Program-made: the position numbers and the translations under genes
In this document: positions 12,856 to 24,900 of the stretch, piece by piece
Position numbering within the stretch: position 1 is the stretch's first letter
Layout of the letters: every line of letters begins with the position of its first letter
NCBI GenBank assembly: GCA_964007475.1
Contig: OZ023275.1
Location: 39,675,381-39,739,380, forward strand
Length of the DNA: 64,000 nt
Direction: 5' to 3'
From: Hybos culiciformis
Lineage: Eukaryota; Arthropoda; Insecta; Diptera; Hybotidae
Notes under the pieces: generated by a model
Databases searched by the model: none
Told to the model about the DNA's origin: nothing
Seen by the model: only the letters and a program-made list of their open reading frames with translations

Positions 12856-13005
12856 TCACCCAAGCATACGTCTAACTAAAAAATCCTTTAGGTTGATTTT
12901 CCGATCAACATACTCTTGTCTTATTTCGGACCATTTGAACCTTTCAACCCTCCGCAAGGTTACCAACAAAAAAAATTCTGGGACGCCCGATATTGGGTCA
13001 CCCGC
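12856..13005 (-). pseudogene. coding remnant inside the 4-kb element, family unknown
   Basis: A 50-codon minus-strand frame between two stops reads (from the upstream stop) AGDPISGVPEFFLLVTLRR then VERFKWSEIRQEYVDRKIN and LKDFLVRRMLG. It has a balanced, charged composition and higher GC than its surroundings, unlike the Lys/Phe/Ile/Asn translations typical here. It may be the end of a transposon-encoded protein. I do not recognise the family. Confidence 0.35.
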
Positions 13006-13352
13006 CTATTTTAAAATTTTAAATAAATATCAACTTTTTTAAATAAATGTAGGTACTGCAGTTTTAAAACATTATCTTGAACTAAAATTTTAGTATACAA
13101 TCATGAGTCTGCAAAGAATTTCCGCAAAATTATAATCAAAAAGTCAACATAAAGGAAGTAAAGTAAAATTTTCACAAACAATAAACTTTCTCAAGTCCTT
13201 GTTATATTTATATGGTTAGGGGATTAGTGCAATAATCTGGCAACACGAAATTAATATCATTTTTGTTTTCATTTTTAAAAGCGTACGGCAAATACGCATT
13301 AAACTATTTTTGTCCTCTTTTCCCACAGTACAAACTAAAAACAAAAATAAAA

Positions 13353-14100
13353 TCTAATAGCAGGATCACGGCCGGCATTAAAAAACATTTTTTTTCCTCT
13401 TTTCTCATAGAACGAAGTAAAAGAGAAAAAAAAATAGTTTTGTTAAAAAATAAAAGCTAATAGCAAGATCACGGCCGGCATTAAACAGCATTTTTTTTCC
13501 TTTTTACTCATATATAAGAAGTAAAAGAGAAAAAAATCTTTTTATTATAAATATAAAAGCTAATAGCAGGATCACAGCCGGCATTAAAGAGCATTTTTTT
13601 TCCTTTTTACTCATAGAACGAAGTAAAAGAGAAAAAAAAATAGTTTTGTTAAAAAATAAAAGCTAATAGCAGGATCACAGCCGGCATTAAAGAGCATTTT
13701 TTTTCCTTTTTACTCATATATAAGAAGTGAAAGAGAAAAAAATTGTTTATAACAAATATAAAAGCTAATAGCAGGATCACGGGCGGCATTAAAGAGCTTT
13801 TTTTTTCTTTTTTACTCATATATAAGAAGTAAAAGAGAAAAAAAATTTTTTATAACAAATACAAAAGCTAATAGCAGGATCACGGGCGGCATTAAAGAGC
13901 TTTTTTTTTCTTTTTTACTCATATATAAGAAGTAAAAGAGAAAAAAAATCTTTTTATTATAAATATAAAAGCTAATAGCAGGATCACAACCGGCATTAAA
14001 GAGCATTTTTTTTCCTTTTTACTCATATGTACAAAGTAAAAGAGATGAAGAATTTTGTGATATGATAAATTCTAATAGGAAGACCGAAACCGGCATTAAA
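13353..14100. repeat. minisatellite, eight units of about 103 bp
   Basis: Units begin with (g/t)ctaatagcaggatcac then a ggccggcattaaa-like core at 13353, 13456, 13559, 13662, 13764, 13867, 13971 and 14071. Spacings are 103, 103, 103, 102, 103, 104 and 100. Each unit contains a poly-T tract and a palindromic tail (tttttactca ... agtaaaagagaaaaa). The last unit is diverged. The array is wholly within the 4-kb element. Confidence 0.93.
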
Positions 14101-14468
14101 GAGCTGATTATAGTTTTTGATGAAATATTTTTTTTTTATAGAATTCTTATAAATGTTGCATAACAAGATCACTGATTCAGTATCACGAATCGTTTTACAA
14201 GAATCTTATACAACTTATAGTTGGTATAACACTTATTTACAAGAATAATTTGCTAGTTGGGATAGCTTTTACGGTTGTTTTTTTTTGAGTGTACCAATAA
14301 CTCTGTGGTATATTTAAAATTTAATTTGTGATCTCTAAAAATTAATATAAAAGGAAATCATAAACGGAAGAACTGCAAATCTATTATAACATTAAGGAAA
14401 TTAATTCCTAGAATTATGTTTTATTTAACATAACTTTATTAATAAATCATTACGTAATAATTACTTAC

Positions 14469-16487
14469 CAAAATGATTATTTTCAACTTGAGTGCTTGTG
14501 CTTTGCGATCTTCTCATTTGCTGTTGTTGATTCAATTCAATATTTGATACATTTTCTGTTGACTTATCAATTCGTTCTTTCTGCAAATCGTAATTATCTT
14601 GTAAACATGATTCATCAATTGTATCATCAATAAACGCCATTTGTTCTAAATTATTTGAAAGTTCATCATTTTTAACTGGTGTATCATTGAGTAAACATTG
14701 ATCAGCAATTTCATAAACTATACTTTTAGCTACATCTTCAGTATCTTCAATATTATTTAATTCAGTTTTAATATTACAAACTTGTTCGGCAGCATTATCA
14801 ATAACTTCATCAATAACATCTTTAATGTCATTTACATTATTTGTAATTTCGGAAGTTTCTGGAGTTAATGAGGATAGTGTTAATGATTGCGTTGATGTCG
14901 CAGGCGGTGATTCCATCAACTCATTATTATTATTATTTGGATTAATAATATTATTATTATTATAACATGTTATATTATTTTCAATTTCAATTTCGATTTC
15001 ATTATTATTATTATTTGTTTGTTTATTTATATTATTATTTCTATTGTTTGTTTGATCTAAACATTTATCTATGACTTCATTAACAATTTCATTAACAATT
15101 TGTTTTAAATCATTATCAGTTGGTTCTATTGAATTACTATCATTATTAATATTATTATTAATATTATTAGTATCATTATAATTATAATTATTATTGTTAT
15201 TATTATTATTTAAACTATTTATTGCACTTGATAATAATAAATCAGTCTTTTGATTATCAATGGCATTTTCTAAATTTTCGCTAATTTCTGTATCAATATT
15301 ATTATTTATATTATTATTAATATTATTTATATTTGTTGCAGAATTACTATTATTATTATCAAAATCATCTGATAATAAATTTGTTGATGTTGATTTTACA
15401 CCAGATGATTTTTTCTCATTATTAAGTACACCTTGAACAACTTCATTAACAGCCAATTCAATTTCTTCATCTTTTATTACCGGAGAAGTTGAAGTTTGTT
15501 CTTGTTCCATTAAACACTCCTCAGTTGTTTTCTTGCAATTATCTAATAATTTTTCCGATTTATCTAATATTTCTTCAATAATATCTTTAACAGCTTCACC
15601 ATCTTCTTCCATTTCATCATTTTCGTCGACTTTAAGTACATTTCGTAGAGCATCCTCTCCTCCGCTAATTGTTGTTAAGCTCTTAGAGGGAGTTTTTTCT
15701 TCTTCAGTAGTACTACCACTTTCAGCATTACCATTGCATAATACTTCACTTTTTAACTGAGCATTATATACTTCAGTTATATTTGATACACTTGACGTTT
15801 TTAAATTAACTTCTAATTTATCTTTAGTCTCATCATTGACTACTACTTCATCGTCACAGGCACATTTTAAATTTTCTAATTGTATATCGCTCTCATTAAT
15901 TTGTTCATTTTTATTTGATTTACTAATTTCTTTGATTTCATCTTCTAATTCAATTGATTTATCATTTATTTCATTTGTTGGATTCGTTGATGTCGCTACT
16001 GATTGGGTTTGTGTGCTTGTATGTTCATTATCGGCACGATGCTCCCAACCACTTATCGTGCTTATTGGACGAGCTTGCCGCAAAGCTGGATCTGTTATAT
16101 TATCTGTACGCTGACGTTCATAATGCTCATACATTTGAGCAAATTGTAATTTAAATTCTTCATAAGATACTTTTGAATGAACAATAGCCAGTGTATCAAC
16201 CCAAACTCTCCAGCCACCGTATTCATGTTTTATAGCATGATGTAATAACATCCGAAATAATGAATAAACCATATCTGAGATTTTTTGCTCTTCTGTATTT
16301 TTAGGATGAATATAAGCCATTGCAATAAGCCATTCCTGCCAAACAGACATTTGTAAAACAGTTCGACGATTTTCTCTATTGCTGTTGCATAATAATGTCA
16401 TGTCTGATAAAAACAGTTTTTTCACTTCGATAAGTTGTTCGGTTTGCTTTGACTGTCGAATTAATGTTGCAACCACTTTTAGAATCA
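14469..16487 (-). CDS. rg: rugose exon 15: conserved helices then acidic, Asn-rich AKAP segment
   Basis: This 2019-nt exon encodes 673 residues. The first 150 or so are strongly conserved ([69 protein letters not shown]). The rest is acidic and low-complexity, with long Asn runs from (ATT)n-type codons, broken by five amphipathic helices at residues 296-315, 343-358, 461-477, 555-571 and 586-600. In Drosophila this part of Rugose (DAKAP550) binds the PKA RII subunit; the helices here fit the RII-anchoring pattern. The acceptor is TTTTTTAG|TG and the donor TTTG|GTAAGT. Residue 1 is a split Met codon, not a translation start. Confidence 0.95.
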
Positions 16488-19400
16488 CTAAATTTTTTCA
16501 ATTTTTGATAAAGAAAAATGAATAAAAAAAAAAACGCTTAATTATTTTTTTGTCGTATATTTGAAGTACTTGTATATTATATTTAGTTCTTTTTGAAATT
16601 AAAGAGAAATTATGACCAAAAAAGGAAAAATTATGCCAAAAAAAAAAAAGAAGAAAAATTATACATTTTAAAAGCATTAAATATACATTTTAAAGGAATT
16701 AGCATAAATATTTTTTATTGTCGCTATTTAAAAAAAAAAAAACCAAGATTTCATTGAAGTTGAGAATCTTATAACATTTTTATTTTATTTAAACAGACAA
16801 AGGTTTTACGATAATACTTCAAAATGCTGATAAGGGTTTATATTTGAGTTTATTTTTGTCTAGCGAATTTTTTTTTAATAAGTTAGGATTTTTGAAGAAA
16901 ATTTTTTGAACTTTAATAAATAATATTCTATTGATAAAACTAAGAATTGAAAACTGTTGAATTATTGAAGAATAATGAAATTATTATTCACTATTCACAG
17001 GTTTAAATTATAGTTATATCTTTAAAACATTTTTTTTTAACAGAAAATAAAATATTTTCTTATTATAATTTCTGATGGAGAATGCAAAAAAAAATTTCAA
17101 CAATATATTGAATCATCTTGTTCCTGTTCTTAAAGTTAAATTTTATTTAAAATTTTTTGGAAAAATATTATTCACTCATCAGATTTTTCCCAACAAATTT
17201 TTTCTTCACAAAATGCTTTGATTTAACGATTCAATGGTCGACCGACAATTTCAGAAGAGATCGAATTTTTAGTTTTATGCTCGTAGTATGATTGATTGAT
17301 TTTGTTCAAAATTCATATTAGTTAGACTGATTTCCGTTTTTAGGTTTGAAATTTATGTTGTTTTTTTTCTACACAGATAAAAAAAAATTCTCGAACCTTT
17401 TTTACACATGTTCTTCATGAACTTGTATATTGTGTGGACCTACATTGGTCTTATAGTCTTATAGTCACATTGGTCTTATAGTCTTATCGCCACTATTGCT
17501 TAAATTACAATACTTGATAGTGTATTTAAATTTACATACTTAACAAACCAAAATCTTAATTTTTTTTTTAAACCATTAATAAATAACCCAACTCAAGGGT
17601 TTCATGGTTGCACGAAATTAAAGATAACTATTTGTACACTACACAAGATTGGGCATACCTACCTATTATTTCATATCTTTCAATAGCTCATGAAACCTTA
17701 AAGAATTAAAATATCATAATATGTATTGATTTTAATTTTTTTACAGAATCTTTGCACTAAATGTTTGAATAAATTACTTATTTACTAAAAACTAAACTAT
17801 ACCCATAATTTAAATAATATTGTTGTAGCCTTAAAATTACTTTAAGTGAAAAATTTGCATAGAAACTGTTAGGTATCTGTTCCTATATAGAAGAATTATA
17901 TACAATCATTATTCTCAACAATAATGGTTAGAAAATATAGATTAACGTTTTTTTTTAAACCAAATTTATTTATCTCTATAAATTATATTTTTCAGGTAAG
18001 ATGAATTTAACAACAATTTTGTCCTGATTTTTACCTGAAGTGTTCTTGAAAAAGTTGTTTCCCTAACGTTAAAAATTTTGTTTACATAATGCAAAATAGT
18101 TTAAAAATTTATTTCTTGGTAACTTTAGAATAAGAAAAAATAAAATTGTTTTCACAGTACTTTCTTTTTTTTTTATCTTCCACAACACTAAATTTTTTAA
18201 TGTTTATCATAAAATAGCTTGATAATCATAAACATATATTTTTTGAGGAATTACAGTCTTACTTGGGGATTAGACGGGATTTTTTTAAACTATCTTGATT
18301 AAGATAGTAGTTGTATGTATTTCTTTAATTGTCAATTTACTATCTTCTCTGCAGGATTTAAATCTTGCCAGTAGGGAAGATACTAGACTGGATAATATAG
18401 TATTATACAATGATCTACTATCCGGATTTTAAACTATCCAATGTAATCTCTGCGTTATTAATGGGAAATAAATTAAATTTCTATGAGATTTCTTTTGTGT
18501 TTATCACCAAGTAACATATTTTTGAAATATTTTACGGATGAAAAACAAAGTATTAAATTTTTAGTGCTCTTTTCGAGCGTGTTACAATTATCTACGATTC
18601 ATATTGAATACTAAGCGTATAGCGATAATAAAGAACAGTGACCGATGAAACTCTAAAAGGATAAAAAATCTTAAAAAAAAACTATTGAAGAATCTAGCTG
18701 TATTTTTAATATAAATTTGTATATCGAAAAAAAAAAAATTTAATTAATCTAATAATTATAATTATAACATTATAACAACTTCAGGTCGTCAAACCCTAAT
18801 TAACGCGATTATATAATAACAATTTTTTTTTTTTATATTTCATTTTATGAAAACTTTTAATTCTATCATGTTTAGTTAATAAAAATTTAATAAGAAATTA
18901 ATTGAATTAATTCTTTTTTAATTCAATGATTTTTGATTTATTCTAAAGGATTTGTATAAAGGGCTTTTCTTTAAACCACAAAAAGAAAAAAAGAAAAAAA
19001 CTTTGTTATAAAAAAAAGTGGTTTTTATTTTAAAATCTTATAATAGGCACAAATAAACTTAGCACTTTGATGGTTTTCTGTTGGATATTTTGGTTTATAA
19101 ATTTCAAATATAATGAAAATTTTCTTTGAATAAAAGTTTTTAAGTTTTAGGTGGTATTGTTTTTTTTTTTAATTATATATTTTTGATGAAAGGAAAATGT
19201 ATTTTGATTTGTTATGAAATATGTTATTTTTATAAAATTTATAGAAATAGTTTCTTAATCAATGATGCTTCAAAAATCAAGTTACAAAATTCAGAATATT
19301 TTATAGATAAAATTCCAATTCGAAAATAATTTTTGTATTGTGATATTTGTAAAGATTCTATTACGAAGATTTATTTTTAACATTACGTAAAATGTATTTT

Positions 19401-20695
19401 TTTTTGTTTTAAAAGTATCTTTGCAGGGTAATCCTAAATTTTACTCACTTCTTTTGAATAACAGATCAATTAAAATAATTTTCGCTCTTGATCGAGGATT
19501 CACTTAATATAATTAAACTGAAATTAGTTAAAATTAATTCAAATAAAACAATTATTTTATTTTACTGAATTGAATTTTATTTTGAGAACAAAATGCAGAA
19601 ACAGCTTTAAAAGATCTTCTTGGTTAAAAAGTCTTCTCAACTCACTACACTAAATATAATACAGCAGCAGTAACATTATACATCCCGTATTAATATAATA
19701 TAGGCCATTGATTCTTTGATTCGGTTTGGTATCTAATATCATTATCTTAATAACGATAATACACATAAATTATTATACAATTTATTTTACCAAGAAAAAA
19801 ATTTACTAAGAATCCATAATACTAATGAAATTGTTTCGGACGTCACCAGTCAATAACATATAATTAAGTACGTGTATGTAGTATAATATAATTAATAAGG
19901 ATAAATATTTTAGTATTTATCACGGGTTCTTTACATACAAAATCAGTTATAAAGGAATGTATAGAATTTGATAAGTGGATTGTTATATTGAAAAAAAAAT
20001 TAAAAAAATTATGTTTATTGTACTTTTTAGCATTCAAGTTGTGAGGTTAAAAAATAGTTTTAATTTTGTAAGATTTTAATCTATAAGTACAGATCGCAAC
20101 TACTTTTAATATTTCTTTCTATATTATATTCTTATGCTTTAGTAAATGTATATTTCAATTTAATTTATTAAACCCCATTAAACATTATATTGCATTTAAA
20201 TGGGTTTAAATCAACTTGTGCAGTTGTTCAATTTGAGATATAATTCTAATTTTGGCATTGATTTTTTTCAATGATTCTTGTAATCTTCGTTATTTCGATT
20301 TCTTTAAAATAATATTTCAAAAGTAAGGAATTATGTTTTTAAGACAATTAACAAAATTCTTAATTAGTAAAAATATATTAAAATTATTTTTCATCTTAAA
20401 TTAACTCCAAATACAGTCGTAATAAAATTTAATTATTTGTTTGTATAATGTACAATTAATTTTCATCAGCATCGAGCGAAATTCTCAGGAGAAAAACCTA
20501 ACATAACCTTTTCCTTTTTCTGTTTTGTATCATATAAGTAAAAAAGAGGATGCTTTTTTATTCATACATATATATAAAAAAATAAATATATAAATAAATA
20601 ACGAAAAGAATATAAAAAAATACAAAAAGAAGGGAAAAAAAAAACTAAAAAAAGAAAAATTTTAAAACAAAATTGAATTTTCCTTTTTTTCTTAC
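16488..20695. other. intron between exons 14 and 15 (4.2 kb)
   Basis: AT-rich. It has a short direct duplication (acattggtcttatagtctta at 17442 and 17467) and a small palindrome (actatctt/aagatagt at 18289-18308) in a slightly more complex patch. No coding sequence was seen. Confidence 0.6.
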
Positions 20696-20886
20696 TTGGA
20701 TTTTCTAATCTGTAATGACTTTCGGGTTCTGGATGTCTGGTATATAAAATCTGTTGTGATATATGTTCAGTCATTATTTCATATAAAACATTATATGTTG
20801 GTAATGATAACGATTCTTCGAACATAAGCAAACGTTCAGCTAGCAATGTGTATAAATTGTGCGGCGACATTACATCGTATTTTCTT
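20696..20886 (-). CDS. rg: rugose exon 14: DUF4704/armadillo region
   Basis: It encodes (K)[56 protein letters not shown] and HYRLENP. The acceptor is ATATAG|AAG and the donor CCAA|GTAAGA. It is 191 nt; the last A joins TG of exon 15 to make Met (ENP-MILK). The Met in MSPHNL is internal, not a start: the frame is open upstream through the acceptor and continuous with exon 13. Confidence 0.95.
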
Positions 20887-21361
20887 CTATATCATAAATT
20901 AAATTAAATTTATATAAAACATATAATAATATAAAAATAATAATAATAATAATGATATAATAAAATCGCATAACCTTAAATGAAAATAATTTTATTTTTA
21001 TATACTTATTTAATTCGTTATTTCAAGCCAATAAAGTATAAAAAATAAAATAAAATGAAATTTAAATAGTATTTTATTTTAAATCAATTATTTTGATTCC
21101 TTTAATGCAAAAAAAAATAAATTTTTTTTATTGATGAATTAATGAATATACTCTTTGTATATATTTTATATTTGAATCTGTTTAGTGTACTGTTGAAATT
21201 AAGAGAAAAAAATGTTTATTAATTGGAAAATTTCAACAAAATACAAACTTTATGAATTGGTTGAAGAATTTTTTTTAGTTAATTGAAACTTGAATAAAAA
21301 TTAGGTTTAGATTCTATTTCAACTAAATTTAATAATTTAAAAAATTTATTTAAATACTAAC
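20887..21361. other. intron between exons 13 and 14
   Basis: A 475-bp AT-rich intron with (AAT)n near 20935-20953. Nothing else was recognised. Confidence 0.55.
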
Positions 21362-21695
21362 TTATGTGTACTACGCGATAAAAAGAATCCTAATAATTTT
21401 AAGCCTTGTAATCGAATTAATTGACTTTCCGCAGCCAATAATTTAAATATAGATCTAACTCCATGTTTAACATCAAAAGCAGGTACCATTGAACTTGGAT
21501 TTTCTGACATTAATGATATTAACATTTGTAATACATCATGAAGATTTTCATCTTCATGCATTGTAGTCAAATAATTTAATATTGATTGTAGTTCATCTTC
21601 TTTAACTCCATTTCCAATTAAAATTAATTGCTTTAAAAATAATAAAATGTAAGCACGTATAGCTAAAATATCCTTTTGAGCTGGACGAGGGCCAT
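21362..21695 (-). CDS. rg: rugose exon 13: DUF4704/armadillo region
   Basis: It encodes (D)[94 protein letters not shown] and [16 protein letters not shown]. The acceptor is CAAATAG|ATGG. The donor is CATAA|GTTAGT, a weaker variant. It is 334 nt and ends with AA, completed to Lys by exon 14. This is one of the most conserved parts of the family. Confidence 0.95.
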
Positions 21696-21771
21696 CTATT
21701 TGAAAAAAAAAAAAATTAAATTCCCATAAATTAGATTTATTTAGAAAACATTTTTTGTTTATTTTACTTAC

Positions 21772-21994
21772 CCAAACCTTTTGGTATGATACCACTTTTA
21801 GCTCGAGGATTCACAACCCAATAGTAATACTTAAGTGTATGAACTGTTTGTAGCACAGTACTAACACGTCTAACATTGCTATAAATTTGAGTATCACTTA
21901 AAAATTCTGTTGCTAAATATGAATATAATCTGGCTTGTACATTGGCTGGTGTATAGATCCATAATGATGGATTAAATAAAACATGATCCAATAG
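21772..21994 (-). CDS. rg: rugose exon 12: DUF4704/armadillo region
   Basis: It encodes [57 protein letters not shown] and [17 protein letters not shown]. The acceptor is ATGGCAG and the donor TTGG|GTAAGT. It is 223 nt and ends with the first base of the Asp codon finished in exon 13. The preceding 6.3-kb intron is the longest internal intron; the following one is only 76 bp. Confidence 0.95.
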
Positions 21995-24900
21995 CTGCCA
22001 TGTTAAAAATGAGAAACAAAATAACTATCCATTAGCTTGGTTAACAAGTCTGTCCTGCTACAAGCCGATATAATTTTTTTTTTTTTTTTTTTATTTATTT
22101 TTTTTTTTTTGTATAATTTGGCATGCAGCAAGCACATTCAATTAATTTTTTAACTTATTATATTTATAAAAAAAATATTATATATATATTTTTAAAGCAA
22201 TAATATCTGTTGTTTTGAGATAAAAGGACTTTTGTTATTCTTTGTACAAAAATATTAAAATTAAACAAAAATAATGATTTACATTTTTACTCGCAATTAA
22301 TAAACAAATTAATTCTTTTCATTTCTTGAAAAAACAAAAATTAAATTTTTCATTTAAATTTAAAATATTAATTATTTTTAAGCAGAATTTTAATGTACGG
22401 CTGAATGAATAGTCTACAGAAAATGTTGATTTTTATGAGTTTTATCAATGAAACTTAGCTTGGTTTTAGTCTAGTCCTTTTACCTTAAAATTTTTAAACT
22501 CTTTAATTATTTTTTTTATTTTTTTTATATAAAATATAAACAACAAAATACAAAAAAAAAATCACAAAATGGCAATCAAAAAAACATCACAAAAACAATA
22601 TTTTTCGTAATAAGCATGATTTTATACAATTTTTATTTTATTCAATTTTATTTTGGTTTTTTTTTTTAAATATCGCACATCAATCAGAATGCATGACTTT
22701 TAAATAAAATTATAAATTTTTTTTTTTTTTTTGTAATAAAAAATAGCATCGCTATTTTATTATATCTATTCTATATTTAAAAAGCTTCTCTTTATTTTAT
22801 TCTAAAATATATTTGAAATTTCAATAATAATAATAATAATGCACAAAAATTAAAGTCACATTGCAATTTATTTTCACTCCCAAAAAAAAAAATTTAAAAC
22901 AAAATTCAATTACTGTCACTTGTCTTAATGAAATGAAAATTCTAATTACCTACATGTACATTTATATTTTGTTCTATAGAAATATTGTTTTTGCATTATT
23001 TTCCTAAAAATTAATAATGTTTGAATTGACATATTTATAAGAAGAAAATCATTATTATTTTCAATAATATATTCGTGATGACAGAAGAAGCCTATTGAAC
23101 AAAAATTCATTTTTAATGAACTACTATAGTTATATATTGTACTTGAAAAATATGATTTTTTGACAAAGCGTTCGTTGATGAGCGTACAACAATTATACAT
23201 TTTTTTTCTTATGTGTTCTACCATGGACTTACTATTCAGTTGATATAAATTTTTCTAATTTCCTATAGAATAAAAGCTAAATCCATTTATGTTCAAACAC
23301 AAAACTTTTTTTTTTTTTTAATTTGAAGAATAACCTGGATAAACTGTTGACAAAAATGAAGTTGGCAGAAGCAATCCGAGCCCGAAATAAATATATTAAA
23401 GCAGAAAAAAATAAATAAATAGATGACTAATATTTATAAAGCTTATTATTTTATGTTGTGATAAAATATTCGTATTGAAATAAATGCATGTTTGTTTGGA
23501 ACAAAATTATTAATTATTATACATATATTATAGCTTGGACCAATGTTTTATATAAAATTAAATAAATTTAAGAAATTTTGTTCTCCTTAACAAACATGTA
23601 CATTATTTAAGTAATTTATTTTCATAATCATTATAATATAGCTAAGACATCAAAGTAAATTTATTTAAGTTAAAATTGTTGATTTATTAAAATTCAGAAT
23701 ACGGTTGTTTTTTTAAATCACTTTTAGCCACAATAATCTCAAAACTATATCAATTATTGAAAATCCAAACTCTATTCGAACGATAAAAAATTATTTTTCT
23801 TTTTAAACATGGGAATATCTTTCTTGATTATCTATATATATATATTTGCACTAATACATATTGTATTAATACACATTAATTGAATTTGTCAACTTAATAA
23901 ATTTACTTTATTTACAAAAACTAAAATAAATAAAAATCAATAATAACTAGCTTATTTCAAAATATAAATAATATAATAGTAAAATAATTTAATTACTTTT
24001 TCCTTAGAATGAAAGCAAAATGTCATATTTAACTGCTTGAACAATTAACAAATACAATAATTTTTAATATAATGTATTATTTGTAATCCAAAAGTTTATT
24101 TAAAAATAAAAAATAAGTTACACATTATTTAGATATTAAAATAAAAATATTTTTAAATTAATTTTCAAAAAATATAACACAAAATTTAGTAAGAGTCATC
24201 AACCATAATCTTTAAAAAAAAACTATAAAATATATTTTAAACAATAGTTTTGTAAGTAAATCCATTTTGAAGGAATTAATTACTATTAACACATTTGAAA
24301 TATACATTTATTTTTCTTCTTCTTCCAAAGCCAGTGCATTGATTTTGTTTTGTTACAACTCTATGAAGATATACAGGACGTAGGAAATCAGGATTTCAAT
24401 TCGTTTTTTCTTATATTTTTTTTTCTTTTGAATTTAAATTATATTGATTATCAAATGTTTAATATATACATAAATAACAATAATATAAATATTTTGATAA
24501 TTATTTTTAATACAAAAAAAAAACAAAACGTATAATATATAGCTCATATAAATTAAGAATAATAGAATTCATGCCCTGAATAAATTTACATTAATAAAAA
24601 AAAAAAAATTAATAATAGTTAACACTAATAGTATCGATATTAAATATAATGTAATTATAATAATTATTACTATTTTATTTTTTTTTTGTTTAATTTAAAT
24701 ATATAATATTTTTGTCATGCATTTTGAATTTTAAATGATCAAATATTTTTGTATATATATTAAATATTGTAATAATTATTGTAAAAATAATTAAATTAAA
24801 ATGGAAATTCTTTGATAATAATTCTTTATTAAAAAAAAAAATTATAATATTATTGTAATTTAATATTTTTCAAATGAACAAACAACATTACAAAAATGTA

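Larger units (their letters stand above)
11283..14263. repeat. inner inverted-repeat pair within the 4-kb element
   Basis: ATCCCAACTAGCAAATTA at 11283-11300 is matched by its exact complement at 14246-14263. The right copy lies about 30 bp inside the outer terminus and the left one about 960 bp inside. This means either a nested insertion that used these as ends, or an outer element that gained about 960 bp (with the tRNA/5S module) at its left side. Confidence 0.6.
10324..14293. mobile_element. 3.97-kb terminal-inverted-repeat element inside intron 15
   Basis: The ends are inverted copies: TACACTCAAAAAAAAACA at the left and its complement at the right, continuing imperfectly into a GTAAAA-type sequence (about 28 bp in all). 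The flanks do not show a clear target-site duplication. Inside are a tRNA/5S-like module with an A-rich tail, a second inverted pair (11283-11300 and 14246-14263), a short coding remnant and an eight-unit minisatellite. The similar ends and shared module point to kinship with the element at 61751-62967. The superfamily is not identified; no transposase was recognised. Confidence 0.7.

Noticed and set aside
15533..16154. Plus-strand frames opposite exon 15
   Set aside because: Antisense shadows of the strongly conserved minus-strand coding sequence.
22074..22112. Long poly-T as a possible retrotransposon tail
   Set aside because: No adjoining element body or target-site duplication was seen; it may simply be intron low-complexity sequence.
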